From Planctomycetaceae bacterium (GTDB lineage Bacteria; Planctomycetota; Planctomycetia; Planctomycetales; Planctomycetaceae): 12,431 bases of DNA. The stretch's first letter is position 1. Every line of letters begins with the position of its first letter. The stretch is taken from NCBI GenBank assembly GCA_003503535.1, contig DOCI01000108.1, positions 1-12,431 on the forward strand, written 5' to 3'. The notes beneath the pieces were generated by a model, which ran no database searches, was not told where the DNA came from, and was given only the letters and a program-made list of their open reading frames with translations. Shown one piece after another: positions 8,258-12,431 of the stretch. A program made the translations under genes and the position numbers.

Positions 8258-9313
8258 TTGAGTTCGAAATACTTATATGCCATTGTTTTTCTTGTTCTTA
8301 CCTGCAACGCCTTAATCTTTATGTGGTTATTCTTTGACGCAGGTCGTAATGAGGGGGATTGGCAGGAGAGCGGAAGAATTAAGCCTGAGATTTCGCAAAG
8401 ACCCAGCGTTGAGTCTGAAGTGTTGGTGATTGGCTCTGAGACAGTTGAAGAAACAATGGCAAACATTTGGGACCTCCCGAATCTGTTGAATCACACCATT
8501 CCAAACCCACTTGAGGAGGGTACAAAGCATGATTTCAAGTACGTCATTGCGAATCGCCGTACTTGGAAAGTCTATGAAGACTTAAAAATAAGCAAGAATG
8601 ATTGCTCAGTACTCAACAAAGGATTCACGGCGCTGTTTGAGAAGTACAAGTTTTACAACCAACCAAAGCCACCGATTATTTTAAAGCAAAGAGACGGTGA
8701 ATCTTTGAGTGACATGCTCGCTAGGGCCGGCAAAGGAGAAACGTCCGACGAGTTTCCGTCCGACGATTTTCCAATTGGCTTTAATCGAACTCGTATTGGT
8801 ATTTCAAGCTTCGTTCTTCTTTCAGCATTGCTATGTGACAAAGAGGATTTCCGTAACTTGGTTAATCAGCTGGTATTGTGGAGCGAACAAAATCAGTTAG
8901 CTTTCGATCAATTTTTTACTAAACATCCTGAATTTGTTAGCAATCTTGAAACGGCGAAGAGGATGTCTCCTATTGATCAACTGCTTCTCGTAAATTGCTG
9001 GTTAATTAACACAAACAAAGATCTCAACTGGCGAATGTCAAAATCTTTAGATGAGTCTATTTCAGACGCCGCGTATATTGAGAACATTCAAGCCGTAACT
9101 TGTTGGAATGCAAAGTATGGTTCCTTTGGTTCTCAGTATGGAGGTCGTCACTTTATCAATGATGATGATATAATAATGTATCTTCCTGTTCTTGCTTGGC
9201 GAAAAGAATATATGCCTAATTCAGCTACGAATTTTCAGGTGAACGTTGCAAAAACGGCAAGACGGGATCGTCTCATAGAAAGGCTCTTCCAAGACACTGG
9301 CACTGTTGATTAG
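8258..9313 (+). CDS. Membrane-anchored protein of unknown function, low GC
   Basis: I do not recognise this 351-residue protein. It begins at TTG 8258 (AAGGTG 8 nt upstream) with MSSKYLYAIVFLV, giving one hydrophobic segment (about 5-27) that acts as a signal anchor. The rest is soluble and probably outside the cytoplasm. Visible parts are a Ser/Glu-rich linker, a helical central region with SSFVLLSALLCDKEDFRNLV and QLLLVNCWLI, and a basic C-terminus (ARRDRLIERLF). Its base composition differs from the neighbours: two 60-base samples (from 8581 and 9121) are about 38% and 33% GC, against about 53% for one in the preceding permease gene (from 7681). It is boxed in by palindromic repeats upstream and an IS30 remnant that begins at its stop codon. 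It may be an acquired gene, and its C-terminus may have been cut by the insertion. Confidence 0.7.
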   Translation: MSSKYLYAIVFLVLTCNALIFMWLFFDAGRNEGDWQESGRIKPEISQRPSVESEVLVIGSETVEETMANIWDLPNLLNHTIPNPLEEGTKHDFKYVIANRRTWKVYEDLKISKNDCSVLNKGFTALFEKYKFYNQPKPPIILKQRDGESLSDMLARAGKGETSDEFPSDDFPIGFNRTRIGISSFVLLSALLCDKEDFRNLVNQLVLWSEQNQLAFDQFFTKHPEFVSNLETAKRMSPIDQLLLVNCWLINTNKDLNWRMSKSLDESISDAAYIENIQAVTCWNAKYGSFGSQYGGRHFINDDDIIMYLPVLAWRKEYMPNSATNFQVNVAKTARRDRLIERLFQDTGTVD

Positions 9314-9640
9314 GATTTCACTTACAGCCGTGGGGTGGATTCAACTTTGTAGTGCACGTATTTTGGGTAGGAACAGTTCGTGGAGTGATTTGTAGTTTTA
9401 TTTCTTCCGCGGACGATGATTGAGTTCCTCGACCGCTTTTGCGATCTGCGAGTCCGTTAGTTTACTGAAGTCGCTCCCTTTCGGAAAGTATTGTCTGAGT
9501 GGCCATACGTGTTTTCGTTCTGGCGCCGCTGCCACGGATTTCCGGTATCAGCGAAGTAGATCGAACAGCTCAGTTCCTTTTCCCACTGGGCATGTCCCGA
9601 AAACTCCGTGCCATAGTCGGTTATCAAAGTGCGAATCAGC
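9314..9640 (-). mobile_element. Remnant of an IS30-family insertion sequence (one end only)
   Basis: The stretch contains the last third of an IS30-type transposase on the reverse strand, plus about 27 bp beyond its stop (9314-9340) that probably hold the terminal inverted repeat. The remnant begins directly after the TAG of the gene ending at 9313 and stops at the palindrome starting at 9641. The other end of the element is not in the window, so no inverted-repeat pair or target duplication can be shown. Confidence 0.75.
9341..9640 (-). pseudogene. IS30-family transposase, decayed C-terminal fragment
   Basis: Read on the reverse strand, the fragment gives TLITDYGTEFSGH, then YFADTGNPWQRRQNENTYGH. 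This is the IS30 DDE core, with the second catalytic Asp at 9616-9618 and the Glu at 9514-9516. At about 9497-9498 the frame shifts by one missing base, and the protein continues as RQYFPKGSDFSKLTDSQIAK, AVEELNHRPRKK. An in-frame TAA at 9398-9400 then stands where a Leu is expected, and NYKSLHELFLPK follows in the same frame to the natural TGA at 9341-9343. About two thirds of the transposase, including the helix-turn-helix and first Asp, are missing. With a frameshift, a nonsense codon and a lost N-terminus it cannot be active. The family match rests on the YFAD-PWQR-NEN and RPRK motifs. Confidence 0.85.
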
Positions 9641-9680
9641 GGGTAGCCCAGAGAAGCTTTCAGGATTCTCTGGGCTACCC
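9641..9680. repeat. Perfect 15-bp palindrome (REP-like)
   Basis: GGGTAGCCCAGAGAA (9641-9655) and TTCTCTGGGCTACCC (9666-9680) pair without mismatch around a 10-nt loop. It shares its arm with the unit at 8022-8036. It stands 7 bp beyond the stop of the reverse-strand permease, where it could protect the mRNA 3' end. No T-run follows on the reverse strand, so it is not a typical intrinsic terminator. Confidence 0.75.
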
Positions 9681-9687
9681 GGTAAAA

Positions 9688-11409
<1,722 letters not shown>

Positions 11410-11415
11410 GGATTG

Positions 11416-11419
11416 CTCC
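11416..11419 (-). promoter_or_regulatory. Shine-Dalgarno GGAG deciding the TTG start at 11409
   Basis: On the reverse strand GGAG is followed by 6 nt (CAATCC) and TTG. The protein then begins LLAGPIFTREALT, directly ahead of the first conserved block, whereas the longer version would start inside simple repeats. Confidence 0.6.
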
Positions 11420-11422
11420 GTT

Positions 11423-11525
11423 GGTTTAGGGTTTAGAGTTGAAGGTTGAAGGTTGAAGGTTATTGAGCGATTGAGAGTCAATTTATGAAATTAGTACCCT
11501 CAACCTTCAACTTTAAACCTTCAAC
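11423..11525. repeat. GTTGAAG tandem repeats with inverted copies
   Basis: Three tandem GTTGAAG units plus GTT occupy 11438-11461, preceded by TTTAGGGTTTAG (11425-11436). Inverted copies CAACCTTCAACT (11501-11512) and AACCTTCAAC (11516-11525) follow after a 39-nt spacer. The segment 11437-11448 can pair over 12 bp with 11501-11512. It lies between two divergent genes, in the leader of the reverse-strand permease. Confidence 0.7.
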
Positions 11526-11759
11526 AATGTCCCCAGAGAATACCGAGTTACGGCCTGAGAAAAAAACGTGAGGGGCGGTTTTATGGGGAATCGAAGGGAG
11601 ATTAAGAAATCTTCATTTCCATGAACATCGATCCCGGTTTGAATTCGGGCCGATTCTTCAATACTCTTACGGGATGATTTTTACATATTGATGGATGGAA
11701 TTCGGATTTTCTCCCATTTCATCATATTTTCTTCTTTCGATTTGAATTTGCGAGCTCTC
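11526..11759. other. Spacer upstream of the lutA-like gene
   Basis: This is a 234-bp non-coding stretch, AT-rich in its last third. It contains only short stems, for example AGATT/AATCT around 11600. It probably holds the promoter of the forward gene, but I see no convincing promoter boxes, riboswitch or operator. Confidence 0.4.

Positions 11760-12431
<672 letters not shown>

Noticed and set aside
11425..11436. Plant-type telomere repeat (TTTAGGG)
   Set aside because: Less than two full units occur, inside a bacterial intergenic spacer with other heptamers. It is taken as a simple-sequence coincidence.

Overview
The window looks like a chromosomal segment from a planctomycete, probably of the Planctomycetales. 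This is inferred from the gene families present: a DUF1844 protein, a secreted LamG/DUF1080-like protein, a secreted parallel beta-helix protein, an ABC permease fused to a CPBP protease, and a tandem-duplicated ABC-2 permease. A moderate GC content of about 50%, GTG and TTG starts with clear GGAG-type ribosome binding sites, and many palindromic intergenic repeats fit the same picture. No genus can be named from the sequence alone.

Layout. Positions 2-553 hold the 3' end of an alpha/beta hydrolase gene (lysophospholipase type). Next comes an exported LamG-like protein (709-1425, +), which converges on an exported beta-helix protein (1446-2900, -). The beta-helix gene diverges from a cytoplasmic DUF1844 protein (3040-3459, +). 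A nested palindrome (3472-3531) separates DUF1844 from a class I SAM methyltransferase (3562-4407, +). A spacer of 379 bp follows, with one doubtful small reverse ORF and a terminator-like hairpin. Then comes a two-gene NatAB-type ABC transporter operon (4787-5554 ATPase; 5602-7995 permease fused to a CPBP protease).

Positions 7996-9687 form a patch of accessory character. It contains a cluster of REP-like palindromes (8022-8216) and a GC-poor membrane-anchored protein of unknown function (8258-9313). After these lie the decayed 3' end of an IS30-family transposase (about 9341-9640, reverse strand, with one frameshift and one internal stop) and another perfect palindrome (9641-9680). Beyond it is an orphan ABC-2 permease on the reverse strand (9688-11409) made of two homologous halves. 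A GTTGAAG repeat leader separates it from a divergent LutA-type iron-sulfur protein gene (11760 onward), which runs off the window end.

How the genes work together: only the NatA/NatB pair is a clear functional unit, an efflux ABC transporter whose permease carries a complete intramembrane protease domain. The two exported proteins may act on extracellular carbohydrates, but the sequence does not establish this. LutA would act with LutB and LutC, expected beyond the window, in lactate oxidation. I found no defence system, CRISPR array, RNA gene or prophage. The least explained material is the 8.0-9.7 kb patch: a low-GC orphan gene bounded by palindromic repeats and an IS30 remnant.
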